NCBI GenBank assembly: GCA_949128135.1
Contig: OX421977.1
Coordinates: 45,719,034 to 45,783,033 of the forward strand
Direction: 5' to 3'
Length of the DNA stretch: 64,000 nt
Source: Parasteatoda lunata
Taxonomy: Eukaryota > Arthropoda > Arachnida > Araneae > Theridiidae
In this document: piece by piece, positions 47,597 through 59,719 of the stretch
Numbering within the stretch: position 1 is the stretch's first letter
Layout: each line of letters opens with the position of its first letter
Made by a program: the position numbers and the translations under genes
Notes under the pieces: model-generated
The model's input: the letters and a program-made list of their open reading frames with translations, nothing else
The model's database searches: none
What the model was told of the DNA's origin: nothing

Positions 47597-47980
47597 AGAG
47601 CCGGGGTGGCCCAGGGTCTTCCTTCTAGTGAGGTGAACCGAGTTCGAATCCCAGCGATGGCTGGTCGATACGAATACCGCACCCGGCTTGCATAGACCAC
47701 AGTGCTGTAAAATATCCTCAGTGGTAGACGGATCATAGGCTAGAATCTTCTTGCTGACAGGTTAACCGTGTGGGTTTTCTTGGTTTCCCTCTCTATGCTA
47801 TGCAAATGTGGGTTAGTTCCATCAAATTGTTCATCACGAAGGAAAATGCCTCTCAATACTTGATTCAGGCGTTCCATTGTCTTCTGGATTTGGTTCAATA
47901 TTATAAGGCTACGGAGTTGAACATCAGTAGTAGTAAATACAAAATTGGGTCGGGTTTTCAACGAGGATTATAAAATAAAA
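47597..47980 (+). mobile_element. tRNA-derived SINE, copy S3
   Basis: Same family and orientation as S1. The head (GAGCCGGGGTGGCCCAGGG) has a damaged A box with about 12 bp missing before CTTCCTTCTAGTGAGGTGAA; the B box is GAGTTCGAATCCC. The body CGATGGCTGGTCGATACGAA, GTGGTAGACGGATCATAGG and the 3' GGATTATAAAATAAAA are kept. Frames on both strands (47740-47973) are by-products. Confidence 0.9.
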
Positions 47981-49567
47981 GCTGAACTAAATTAGTAACT
48001 TAAATAATAAGTAACTTCAAGCTTTCTCAACATCCCGAAATGGAAACGTGGAGGTGGCTGCATCTAAGGATACTTCACTATCCTTATCTAACATATCAAC
48101 AACAAAAATGATAAAAATTAGACGATAAATCAATCGTTTAAAGAGTTACAATTATCGGTCAATTAAAAACACTAATTTCTAATTGGCCTAATTTGATACC
48201 GTAGTGTTGGAACTTTATACTGTAATTTTATCTGGAATTTTTTACAGTGTATAGAATCAATGACGCTTAATTAATGATGGGAATGAGAACTCACCAAACA
48301 TACGTTTGAAATTCAAAACTATTTTTTTCATAAAAATTAGACCAAGAAGCAACTAAATATTTTAGAAATACAAATGAAATTTATACAATTATAATTTATT
48401 TTGTTTTAAATAATGTGTACTCTACTTTATGAGAGTGGAGGTTACGATTATATAAGTCTAAAGGCTGATTGAGCAAAAAATTAAGAGATCCCTTCCTTCC
48501 AGATTGCCTTCATACGACTAAACTCTTTTACAAAAAATTGAATAACGCTTTAAACAGTGCATAAGCAAAACTTTTATACGTTGATTTCTTAAATAAAAGT
48601 TTTAAATAAATTAATTATTTATCAAATTAATTAAATGTCTTTGTTTTTTCACTAATTAGGAAAAAATTCACGAATAGGCGTTGCAATATAAAGACAAATG
48701 CGCTAGGAGTTATTGAAACATTTTATTCAAAAAGCTGATTAGTTAAAAAAATTATCATTCTTGCACATATAATGATAGAATTTCTGTAACTTGAATATTT
48801 TAATGAGGCTCATTGACAACTGGAAAATAAGTATTTTGGCTCTTAACACTGATAAAGTTCTTTAGCTTTTCGGTACGAAAATTTTTAAATAACTTTTGGA
48901 TGGATTTAAATTTTTAATGATTTGGTAAAATATTCGCTTTAAAAATTTATTTACGTTATCATTTACAAATTTCAAATTTAAACTTTAAACATTTTAAGGA
49001 ATAATCATTTAATAACTTTTCTATTTTTATCTAAATCATTGGATTAGAAAATGGAAATAGGAAACGTTGTGAAATTTTGCACATCCATTTCCTATCAAGT
49101 AGATCTGAAAAGTATTATTTTGTTAACATGAAATTTTGTGTTCTTTTAGAAATAGAAGAATTTTGTGAAAACTGTTTCACATTCTGCTCGTGTATTTACA
49201 ATTAAATAATAAAATGAATTTATGTGTTATCCAATTAAAAATGAAATAAGTAAAGAAGTTAAAATTAAGGCCATTTTTATTTATTTTGTATATTTATTGA
49301 AGACTTTTGAACAAAAATTGCATCATTAAATGTAAATAATTAAAGTAATAGGTTGAGGCACTGTTGAACAGTTGGAGAAATAGTTGCTTAGATAATTTGG
49401 AGATGCAGTATATCTATGTAATGAGAGTTAAATATGTGGGAAACATTATGTTAAGTTACTACATGCTACAGCATCTTACTACATGTTACTATATACTACT
49501 ACATACCACTAGATGTTATTTTATGTTTGAGTACTATATTACTACATTATTTAGTAACATCTACACA
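47981..49567. other. AT-rich stretch, nothing recognised
   Basis: A MITE-like end (CTGGAATTTTTTACAGTG near 48230) hints at an eroded CACTG-type element, but no partner end was found. Otherwise no supported feature. Confidence 0.5.
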
Positions 49568-50505
49568 TAGGGGAGAGTCGGGTAGCCCCGCCCAGCGGGT
49601 ACCCCCGCCCAATGTCAATTTCATATGTATAGAATATTTTTTCAAGTCAATGGGCCATCGGACAATAATTGTTATATTAAAAAAAGATTATTTTCAAAGT
49701 TTCAAGTATTTATGCAGCTGGTAACATGGTACACAATAGTTTTGAAAATAAGTTGAATACAGTTGTCATGATATTAAGAAAAATTGGTTGAATGTTTTGA
49801 TTAAACTTCATTTTAATATTAAAAAAATAATTTTTTTCTATACATACAGCATTAAAGTATGTAGTCTTAAGTTTAGTTTGCACAAAGAACGAAGTTTATT
49901 TGTGAAAAATTGTTCGAGTAATTACAAATTTACAAAAAAATTGGATTTCGGGTAGCCCCGCTCATATGAATGTTAGGTATCACAGCCCACTTTTATTTCG
50001 TCGATAAATGTACGGTTCCAAAGATTTACTTAAATTAAATTATTTTCTTTAAATATTTAATATAAATATATATTAATATTATAATTTATTAATATACATT
50101 AATAATAATAAAAAATATAACATTTGTTGTTAATAAATGATAGAATTCACTAAAAGTATATAAATATTTAATAAAAACAATAATTTTGTGATAAAAATGA
50201 TAAATAAGGCTTATCTATTGTCAATACATTGGTCATTTTCATTTACACCTGAAAAAACAATCAAAAAACATAATTTTTGTAACTGGGCGGGCTACCCGAC
50301 ACATTTTGAAAAGAGCTGAAAAACATGTTTTTTTAAATTTCTATTTTTTTAAGTTAAACTATTCTTTTTTTGGTTTATTCTTTTTGTATTATTTAATTAA
50401 ATGATAAAACAATAGAAACATACATAAATCTTGATTATTACTCAATATTATACAGAAATATAAGCAATAGTCCTTAAGTGGGCGGGGCTACCCGACTCTC
50501 CCCTA
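49568..50505. mobile_element. TA-flanked TIR element F with internal motif array
   Basis: A perfect 25-bp TIR begins GGGGAGAGTCGGGTAGCCCC at 49570; its complement ends at 50503. TA flanks at 49568-49569 and 50504-50505. The word CGGGTAGCCCCGCCC recurs inside: a forward variant at 49595, forward at 49949-49964, reverse at 50284-50302. The interior is otherwise AT-rich and without a transposase. The intact TIR suggests a young insertion. Confidence 0.92.
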
Positions 50506-51474
50506 TATCTTTTTCATGACTCTATGTCAAATCCGCGGGTAATTTAATGTTTGTTTCTTTCCGATAAATTTTGGTTTTCAGCAAAACACTATTTCTTACC
50601 TATGTGTTGTAATTTTTCTAACTACGCTAGATACAGAAAATCTACATATAAAATGTTCCCTCGTAACTAGCCCGCATTTAACAATCATCTAAAATTATTC
50701 CATACGCTGTATAAACTGCGGTATATTACCTGTCCTCATTTCATGTTGAAAAACTCTAAAAATTGTGTGAATGATTACTTTATTTCAAGTTAAATTAAAA
50801 AAAGAGCCTTTTTTTTTCAATTCAAATGGCGTACTTAAATTTTTACACCAATAATTGATAAAACTTTCACCAATCTGCACATGATTAGAGAAGAATGTTG
50901 AGTTTTTCGGAGGTCAGTAAATTTGGTGAATATTTATTGTATATATAAAGTATTTAACTAAATTTTTGCATTAAGGTATGTTTTAAACGTGTTAAAAATG
51001 CGTTTTTGGACCATTATTAGAAGCGTAAATGCGAATAATTGTGCAATTTCAAGGTAGTGACAATATGGCAGCAAAGATGAAGATTTATTTACATGAAGTA
51101 TGCTGGCAAAATGTGAGCTCTTTTTAACGGACTTTATTGACAGACTTGTCATAGCTTATTTAATATCAAGTAATTTTAATCTTCTTTACTGATAATAAAA
51201 TATTTATTGATTGATATGTTCTGCTGATTAATATGTATTACTGATTAATATAAGTTTCTGATTAATATTGATTGTCGTCGATTATGTACCAAGTGATATC
51301 ATTCATTTTGTTGGATTGATTTGCCAAACTCTCTTTAACTGTTACAAACTTTTGTTTGTTTTTATTTGTATTATATAGATATCCTCACAGGATTTACATA
51401 AATCTGCCAATTGAATAAATAAATTTTATTACATTTAACTTCGATTAATTTTCATCAAGTATTATAACAGAACA
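50506..51474. other. AT-rich stretch, nothing recognised
   Basis: A TGATTAATAT-type cluster lies near 51220-51270. No gene supported. Confidence 0.5.
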
Positions 51475-51845
51475 TTTTAGGTATTTTCCTACATCAGGAA
51501 CTATCTTCGGTTTCGGTATAGTGGATTTTTTTAGTGAAACGCTACTTTCGTGTTTGTATTTCATGTTAAGTGTTGAAGAGGTATTTCACTTCACCAAGAA
51601 ATATCCTTGGTTTTAGTATAGTTTAAAATTTAGTGAAACACTACTTTCATCTTGATTTTAGTATAGTGTAACACTTAGTGAAAGCACTACTTTCGTGTTA
51701 AATAGTTTGGTGTAAAGTGTTGAAGAACATTCTAGGTATTTCCCTACACCAAGAACTATCTTTGGTTTTAGTATGGAGGAATACTTAGTGAAACACCCCT
51801 TTGGTGTAAAATAGTTGTCAACATTTTTGGTGTTCAGATACACGA
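51475..51845. repeat. Degenerate short-period tandem cluster
   Basis: The phrases AGGTATTTCCCTACACCAAG, AACTATCTTNGGTTTTAGTA and TTAGTGAAACACTACTTTCG recur three to four times with gaps and partial units of about 90-130 bp. The minus-strand frame at 51658-51843 follows the repeat and is not a gene. Confidence 0.75.
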
Positions 51846-52991
51846 AAAATTTGACAGTATAAATTTGTTATTTTACCATTATTTGTGAAACGCATTTTAT
51901 TCTACTTCTAAACGCATTAATTTCAATTAAAAAGTTTACTAATTCATGCAAATTCAAGGCATTAAAGGAGAGAAAAAAGTTACTATTTTGGCTTTAAAAG
52001 ACTTAGGCGCGTTTTTTGTGCTTAGTATTTTTGTTCTTTCATTATTACAAATTTCTTGTGTTCTTAAAAGTTATCTATATAAACTAATTTAGGATTATTT
52101 GTCCTTACTTATTTCGAAGAATTAATTATGTGATTAAATTATCTATTAAGGTAAAGTCTTTCACAGAATTACGGAAAAGAATGAAATAAGGGAAGGTTTT
52201 TTTTACTGAAGGGAACAAGATAAAAAGTAGTCTAACTGAAAAGAAAGAATAAAGTAAACGTATTTAAGAAAAAGTCAAACTCATCTGAAATTCTAATCAG
52301 TCTTGGGACTGTTGTACAAGCTTTTGTCTGAGACATGTTTCAGCCTCTGTAAGTTGACAGGTGTAGACTGTAACAGTTTTCTTCTTTTATGGTTTGTTGC
52401 TCATAAGATTTTTTTTAGTTCTCTGTGTCTTTTTACTAAAGTTGAAATGCCACTAAATAAATAGTTTTTTTTAGCATCGAAGTATGGTTTTCGAATTTTA
52501 CATTCGTATTGCAAAATTCTTTTGCGCATATGAATTATTAGATCTAATTAGATACTTTTTTTATTTTCAAAATGTTTTAATTTGAATTTATTACATTATT
52601 TTAAAACAATAGTTTTTCAAAAGTAAGTTTAAAAATTATTATTTTTTTACAAAAAATTGTATTAAAGTTTGAATTAATTTATTTTTTACTTGAGAAAAAG
52701 TGTACTTTTTAAATGGAATCTATGAGCTAAATCATGAATTATGTAAATCGCAAAGTATTTAAAAAGACTTTGCATACAATATACATTATTCATTATTTAG
52801 TTTATCATGTTTCTTTTTACCTTTAAGATATTTTTGATTGTGATTCAAATTATATTTTATATTTATATTTTACTGCTTTAAAACAAACAAATAAAATTTA
52901 ATTTAATGAAATTGGAATATTTTATTAAAATTTGTTTTTGTACTGTCGAATATTTAATTTTGATTTCTATACATATTTAAAAAAATATTTA
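51846..52991. other. AT-rich stretch, nothing recognised
   Basis: No supported feature. Confidence 0.55.
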
Positions 52992-55216
52992 TGTACAGTA
53001 CACCAAAAAAAAAATGGACCCACTTGAATAACTTTTGATCTAGTGATTTTTATGTTCTAGAATTCAATCTTAATGGTTCGAAAAGGTGATCTTAAGTATG
53101 ATAATTATTCAGTGCAGACGATATTTTAAGTTGCGAAATCAGACACAAAACGTACTTTTTCCGAATAAACATACCTTTCTTTCGACAGATTTGGATTTAT
53201 ATCCTCCAAAATATAGGGGGTAGATGCAATCAGGAAAATATGATCTTAACAGTTGGGCCAGGAGAGCGGTCCAAAGTTTCGACCCCGTAATGCTAAATTT
53301 ATATTTTGCCTCATTCGCCGACCATATCGCGAGAACATTTTAAGCAAATTGAAAAAATTTTTTAACACAATTATGAAATTCGTTTACCCAAAAATAATTC
53401 CATGCAAAAAATAAAGTTTAGTAAATATTCAGTATTTTTTATTATTTTATTTAATATTAGTCGAAAAAATTTTGAATTGTAAGGTATAAAATTTTTTTTT
53501 ATATTGTTTTAAAGTATCTAATTTTACATGGAGAAATACAAAATTTGCGCGAAATTGGTTAAATAGTTTCTGAAAAATGGAATTTTAAGAAAGTCGTATA
53601 TTTAAAATTCAATTTCTCAGGAACAATTTAACCGATTTCACTCAAATTTTATATTTTGCCATGTAAAATAAGATACTTTAAAATGGTATAAAAAATTCTA
53701 GGCCTTACAATTGAAAACTTTTTCGACTATTATTAAATAAAATAATAAATGTTTACTAAAATTTATTTTTTGCATGGAATTTTTGGATAAACGAATTTTA
53801 TAACCGTGTGAAAAAATGTTTCAACCAGCTTAAAAGTTCTAGATAGGGTAAACTAACCAGTGAAGGAACACTTAAGCTTCGCTTGCCTTTTAAAAAATCA
53901 TATTAATTTCAAAATTCGTAATTTTAGTTAAATGACAGTGTCAACATATTTGTTACTAATCGCAAATTATGTAAAAAAATTGTAGAGAACTTACATAATA
54001 TTGTTTTAAAGTTTTGGAGGTTCAAATAACAAGTAGTAAGAAGACCAAGTGAAGGAACAGCTCTTACCAGTGAATGAACACTCAGTAAAGGAACACTTAA
54101 TTTTGGTTATTTTTTAATGCTCTTTATGAATTTTTAAGCCATACACATATTTAAAAACAAGCTTATTCTTGAAATTATAACATATAAATACTTGGAAAAT
54201 GTTAACTTTTTTTTTGTAATCATGAATTGAAAATTAAAGTGTCAACATATTAACACATACTGTTCATTCACTGGGAAATCTATGCCCAGTAAAGGAACAT
54301 GCCTGTTCCTTCACTGGTTAGAAGTTGTTTTTCGTATTTTTAACATACTTTTGATGCGGAACATCACTAAAGGTACAAGAAAGTAAAAGGTTATCTTTTA
54401 TTTTCATTAACTTAGAAAAAAAAAAAAAAAAAAAACCAGTAAAGGAACACTTGTTCCTTCACTGGTTTTTCATCGTTTGGTGATCCAGTGAATAAACACC
54501 CCCTTATCTCAGTACTTTATTATGCTATGATGCTTAAAAAAAATAAAACGTAACTTCAATAACTATATTTTGAATTCTCTTTTTCACAGTGAGAGAAATG
54601 AAACTATTACATGCAATTAATTCCACTTCAAACATATAAATACAAACACTCACCTTATAATTTTTTCAAAGAAACAAGCAGAGATAATAACAAATTAAAT
54701 TTTTTTTCTCCAGAGAAGTCTATTTGACCAGGTAATCCAAAACATTGCTGGATGACTTCCTATTGTTTGGCAGTAAGCTATTGTTACCAATCAATCTAGG
54801 GAAAAACTTTCAAACTCCTATTTTTAATCAATATATATGAAATGTTTCTTCACTGGGTAGTGTTCCTTCACTGGATGGTATACCCTATACGGCATAATGC
54901 CAAAAAATAAAATCAAAATTCCAAACTTTGGATCGATCTCCTGACCTAACAATAAGGACCATATTTCCCAGATTGCGACTACCCTTATGTTTTGGAAGTC
55001 AGAAATCCGAATCCGTCGAAAGAACGTTATGTTTATTCGGAGAAAATATGTTTTGTGACTGATTTAGTAATTTGAAATATTGTCTGCGCCAATTAATAAG
55101 AATACTCGAGGTCACTCCCTCGAACTATTAAAATTGAGTAAATTTGAACATGATGATCCGATCATTAGGTCAAAAGCTATTCAGAGTGGTCCGTTTTTTG
55201 TTTCGCGCGCTGTACA
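52992..55216. mobile_element. Family D palindromic element, full copy D5, split by E
   Basis: Ends TGTACAGTACACC and GCGCGCTGTACA. Left arm: ATGGACCCACTTGAATAAC, AGTGCAGACGAT, GGTCCAAAGTTTCGACCCCG. Right arm: CCAAACTTTGGATCGATC, TTGTCTGCGCCAATTAATAA, GGTCAAAAGCTATTCAGAG. Without E (53844-54887) it is about 1.18 kb, matching D3, with a palindrome centre near 53580-53630. The frame at 55080-55283 lies in the right arm. Confidence 0.88.
53844..54887. mobile_element. TA-flanked TIR element E nested in D5, 12-motif array
   Basis: The ends are GGGTAAACTAACCAGTGAAG (53846) and, read inward, GGGTATACCATCCAGTGAAG (from 54885), each flanked by TA. The D arm continues cleanly on both sides, which proves insertion. 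The word CCAGTGAAGGAACA (or near variants) occurs about 12 times: forward at 53857, 54045, 54067, 54083, 54285, 54436 and 54485; reverse at 54261, 54304, 54451, 54844 and 54862. No transposase. About 1.04 kb. Confidence 0.93.
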
Positions 55217-56353
55217 TTTTATCAAATCATTTGTTACTATAATTCATTCGTTTGTTTGTTTGCTTCGTCAATTATCGATTTAGATATTTATTCTTTTATA
55301 ATTTATTAATTTTGCCGATTTCTTGTTCATATATTTACTTATTTCAATAATTCTCATATTCATTATCTATATCTATTATATATATTTATTTTTTCATATT
55401 TTCAATTAATTATTAACTTTTTTTTTACTGTATCAATTACATTCTATCTGAATTTATTTGATCAATTCATAAATTACTTACTAATTCATTATTTAATCTT
55501 TCAATTGAAAATTCAATTATTTAGTCATTTATTTATCAATGAATTATTTAGTAATTCATTAATTAATATTATCAATTCGTTTATTTAATTTCTTTTTATC
55601 AATTTGTAAATTTGTTTTCTTATTACTTTAGGCCTTTATTTCTTTTTTTAGAAAAAATTAATGATTTCTGGGTTTGATTTGGTGACCTTATAAACGACAG
55701 ATATATAAGATTCTTCATTGCACCACTAGAGAATCACAGAGAGAACAATATTCATCATTCAGTTATATGTAGTTTCAAAAGTTTTTTAAAACTTTTATAA
55801 AAACATTTTGTTTGATGACAAAATTTATGTTACACATGGTGACATTTTGTGAGACATAAATTTAAAATGTTTATCCTATTGAGGAACTATACAGATATAT
55901 TAAATAACATTATCCATAAAATAAAATCAGCGCTGCAGGAAGGCACCAATTTCAAAATATAATGCAGATCTTTTCAACCGAAAACTAAGTTTATTACGTA
56001 ATTTGTAATAATGAATTATTTTTAATTCGTTATGTCAGGTAAGATCTAGAATCAGTGGTAATGTGGGTTACGTCACTGATTTACTATTTCAAAGTTATCT
56101 TAAATCATATGTTCAATTTGTTTATTACTTAAGTGTTTAAAATTTGTTTGTATAAAACTAAATAACTTAAAATTGACGGTAATTAAACTAGAAATTACAT
56201 ACTACAGGTGAAAATTAATTTAAGAAAACGCTGTTTTTGGTAATAAATAGTACTGGTTATAATTGTTACATTGAGTTAAACTTCTAAAAATATGCTTTGC
56301 CCTGGAATGCGTAATGAATACTAATAAATGAAATTAGAATTATTTCAGTTTTC
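55217..56353. other. AT-rich low-complexity stretch
   Basis: From about 55300 to 55620 TTATTTAT/AATTCATTA-type words dominate, possibly an eroded simple repeat. Nothing else recognised. Confidence 0.55.
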
Positions 56354-56464
56354 TAATTGGATACCTGCAGGCGACGTTATCGTAGATAAAACGTGGTACT
56401 TCTAGATTCAGAGGACAATCAGATTCGACAAGCACGCATGACGTTGCTTACAGGTATCCAATTA
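56354..56464. mobile_element. 111-bp hairpin MITE
   Basis: The left arm TAATTGGATACCTGCAGGCG continues ACGT; the right arm ACGTTGCTTACAGGTATCCA continues ATTA. They are near-complements over about 24 bp, enclosing about 60 bp (GATAAAACGTGGTACTTC and similar). The small size and terminal symmetry suggest a deletion-derived element. No second copy in the window. Confidence 0.65.
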
Positions 56465-56645
56465 AATCTGATTTAAATCACATGGTTAGATCTGATTACG
56501 TATTCTTCCTCGCGAGTTTCAAGTACCCAATTGTTTAGTACATGCTTTTCAGTTTTGTGCATGATATAGTAATATTAATTGGTTACGATTCAATAATTAT
56601 TTATGATTTATATTCAACTCCGTGCGTAGAACGGGTGTTTAACTA
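56465..56645. other. AT-rich spacer
   Basis: Nothing recognised. Confidence 0.5.
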
Positions 56646-57564
56646 CATTGTTGGAATTTTCATTCTAATACTAAGTAAAATAACCACCAGCAGTCTGCCC
56701 ATCCGATTAACTATAAAATATACGGTAAGGAACTTTTTTTTTACTTTTACAGTTTTGAAACTGTCTACAACTACTATGGTTAAAAAACCATGAATAATAA
56801 ACAATACAGTTTTTTAACAATTTATAATAGCTTGAAAACATTAGACTTTTTGTGTTAAGCTGCTTTATGCTGCTGTCATCCATGCGTGAATGAGAGTACT
56901 GTATTCTTATGAACCAGTTGTACAGAGTGGGGAGTGCAGTAAACTGGAAACACTCCAATGTTGAAGGTAATGGAGGATGTTGAAGGTAATGGAGGAAATA
57001 CCTTGGTGTCAACGCTGTGACTCGAACCCCAATTCTGTCTGTCATGAGACTAACACACTAGCCCTCTCGGTTATAATTTGCCCCCATATCCAAGGAACTA
57101 ATTGGCTTCATTACGTGAGCTTAGTTGGTGTGTTGAAATTCCGGTTGTTTAACCATATTAGGTAAAAGCAGTTAGTAAATGATTTTTTTTTAAAGTTAAC
57201 AATTTGACTACCGTCTTATTAATGGCTATTCGGCTGTTTCGTTTAAATATGTTTTCTTCTTCTTCTTATTATTTTATTTTATTTTTTTTTTGGTCGTATA
57301 CCTGTTTAGGCAGAGGGGGTGCGATTGTTCTTGTTTTTAAGTGGCGCCATCTATGGCCAAGAATTCGACTTCTGCCACATCATTCCCACAACCACAAACC
57401 CGTTTATAGGGCGGGTCACATTCCCACACACAAAGGAGAAAGGACATAGTACACACAGAGAGAGAAAGGAGCATCCATGCCTTGCCCGGGATGTTTGAAT
57501 ATGGTAAAATAACAATTAGATAAATTATTGTTTAACCGTTTTTTCCGAGTAATTTCTAATATTG
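56646..57564 (+). mobile_element. Family A MITE, copy A5, with nested SINE
   Basis: Starts CATTGTTGGAATTTTC and ends AATTTCTAATATTG. Contains CAGCAGTCTGCCCATC, GATTAACTATAAAATA, TTAGGTAAAAGCAGTTAG and TGAATATGGTAAAATAACAA. The tRNA-like module is on the minus strand at about 57003-57075 (AACCGAGAGGGCTAGTGTG, then GGGGTTCGAGTCACAG). A local AATGTTGAAGGTAATGGAGG phrase is duplicated in tandem near 56958-56995. A SINE at 57252-57492 accounts for the extra length. Confidence 0.85.
57252..57492 (-). mobile_element. 5'-truncated SINE of the 25627 family, inside A5
   Basis: On the minus strand the element starts CCCGGGCAAGGCATGGATG, lacking the tRNA head, and runs through CTATAAACGGGTTTGTGG and GATGGCGCCACTTAAAAAC. 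It ends in an A-rich tail (AAAAAAAAAATAAAATAAAA, then AATAAGAAGAAG). Flanking GTTTAAATATG (57241-57251) and GTTTGAATATG (57493-57503) fit an 11-bp target duplication with one mismatch. Its 3' half differs from the 25627 copy, so it is a distinct subfamily. Confidence 0.88.
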
Positions 57565-58283
57565 TAATGAATATTAAAGGGGAAAAAAAATTCTTCTATA
57601 ACATGAAAGAATGAGCATTGACATTCTGTTTCGTTCAGCCCAATCGATACAACCCGAAGCTAATCACGAAATAGCACGTTTGTCCAGTATAACAAATAGA
57701 TTCCAGAGGATAATTGTTCGCTAATGTATTCCGATAAAGTATTCGTCTTTTCTAAAAGCCATCGAAGGAAGAAAAAAATAGTTACTGATTTTTCTAAAGA
57801 ACTCGTTTGTAGCTAATATTGATTCAATCGCATGCACTTGAATTTTTATCGAGTTCATTATATGGTTGTCTTGAATCGTATAAAGTTCCCTTAGAAACTT
57901 AGATTTTAAGTTTAAAAACTTGTGCAATGAAAATTAGACTAATATTTAATTTAATTGTAGTTATTAAATATTTTGTTAATTATTCAGTGAATAAATCTAA
58001 AACAATGCAAAACGACTTTTTTTTAAAGTTAAACTACGCTATAAAAACTGAAACAGAATTCCGATTTGAAGTAGAACAAACTAAAAATTGTGTGATGGAA
58101 AACTGCTCTTCAAGTTAACACCAAATCGATCGTTCATATATTCTTTAAAGGGTGAATTTAAAACTAAACACAACTAGTAATTGATAATACTTGCACCAAA
58201 CACACGCGCATTTATACCCTTCGTGAATTATTTTTGCATCTAAAAATTCTAATGTTGCCGTGCTAAAGATATCGGCAGAAAAT
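57565..58283. other. AT-rich stretch, nothing recognised
   Basis: Frames at 57721-57927 and 57927-58118 have AT-driven composition and no recognised motif. Confidence 0.5.
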
Positions 58284-58780
58284 TGTGTACAAAGAGCAAA
58301 AAAAAAATATTACTCTGAATAACTTTCATTCTAATGATCAGATTTCCCCGTACTAAGTGTCAATCTTAATGTTTCCTGCTGGTGACCTCAAATATGGTAA
58401 TTATTTATTGCTAATTAGTATCTGCTAAGTTACAAAATCAGACAAAAAAACAAACTTTCCTTGAATAAATATACATAGTTTTTACAGATTTGGATTTTTG
58501 ATCTTTAAAATATGGGAGGGGGGGAGTCGCAATTCGGAAATTGTTCTCCTAATAATTTAGTCAGGAGAGGGGATAAAAGTTTGGTCCCTTTAATGTCAAT
58601 TTCGCGTTTTTAGTCATATCCTTAAGACTAATAGAACCCGTTAACCCAAAGATAATTTCATGCAAACATTAATTTAATAATTATTTATTATTTTTTATTA
58701 TTTAATTAAATTGCTGAGAAAAAATTTTGAATTATGTGGCATAATTTTTTTATACCATATAATTCCACGTTTTTTTAGTG
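58284..58780. mobile_element. Family D half copy, D6
   Basis: Left-arm sequence: TGTGTACAAAGAGC, TACTCTGAATAACTTTCATT, CTAATGATCAGATTTCCC, TTTGGATTTTTGATC, AGTTTGGTCCCTTTAATGTC and TTCATGCAAACATTAATTTA. It stops before the palindrome centre. Confidence 0.8.
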
Positions 58781-59683
58781 CGAAATCTAAAGCTTCAACT
58801 GCTTTTATTTTGTAGAATCTGAGATATTATCTGTAGAATCTTTTGTAGAATTAAAAGGAATTATAAAAAAAAAAAAAATAATTTGGCGACAATGCATTAA
58901 TATTTAAAGTTGGTGATTAATATTTAAAAGTGGTTAACTTACGAAGATCTTGACTTACGCAGGCATAGCGTAAAATTTCATTCACATTTTTTTCCGCTGA
59001 TAGCTTAAATGGAGATAAAAGTTTAATAATAGGTATTCTTAAATCTTTTTGAATAAAATTGTAATATCAATAATGCTTATGTGAAATCGTATTTTGACAT
59101 TTCATGTTACTACGAAGAGAAAAGTGTTGCTGAACTTTAAAACAACATAAGCCAACATTTTTAAAAAACATAAAATTTTTTAACATGTTATATATCTTCT
59201 TAAATGTCTCAATCTTTAAGCAATTTTTTTAATTACCTGGCCCAACGTGTTTTACAGGACTATTTTAAAAACTGTTTAATTATATTTTTTCTTTTTCGGC
59301 ATTTTATTCTTTACGCTACCATGCAGATTTTTCGATATTATACTAATCTATTTTTTAGTATTTTAATTTTGATTTTCCTTTAACTAACTGCTCGTATTTT
59401 AAACTATTGTCAAATTTTTAATAAAACAAAACTTATTATTGTTATAATTGAACTTGTTAAGAAATTAAAAAAACATTCTGCAGCTTTTAAATTACTCGAT
59501 GCAAAAAGCTGACTATTTACTTAGCATACTATTTTTTCAAAAAATGAAGATAAATTTTTGGTTGATTTTACAAATAGCTGACCACTTAGCATACTATTTT
59601 TTCGAAAAAAATGAAGAAAATTTTTTGATAGCTTTTTTATTGTTTGTTATGCATTCGTATAAGGAAAAGATAATTCATATATG

Positions 59684-59719
<36 letters not shown>

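Noticed and set aside
53844..54887. CRISPR-like array in element E
   Set aside because: Motif copies occur in both orientations with irregular spacing, inside a TIR element in eukaryotic DNA.
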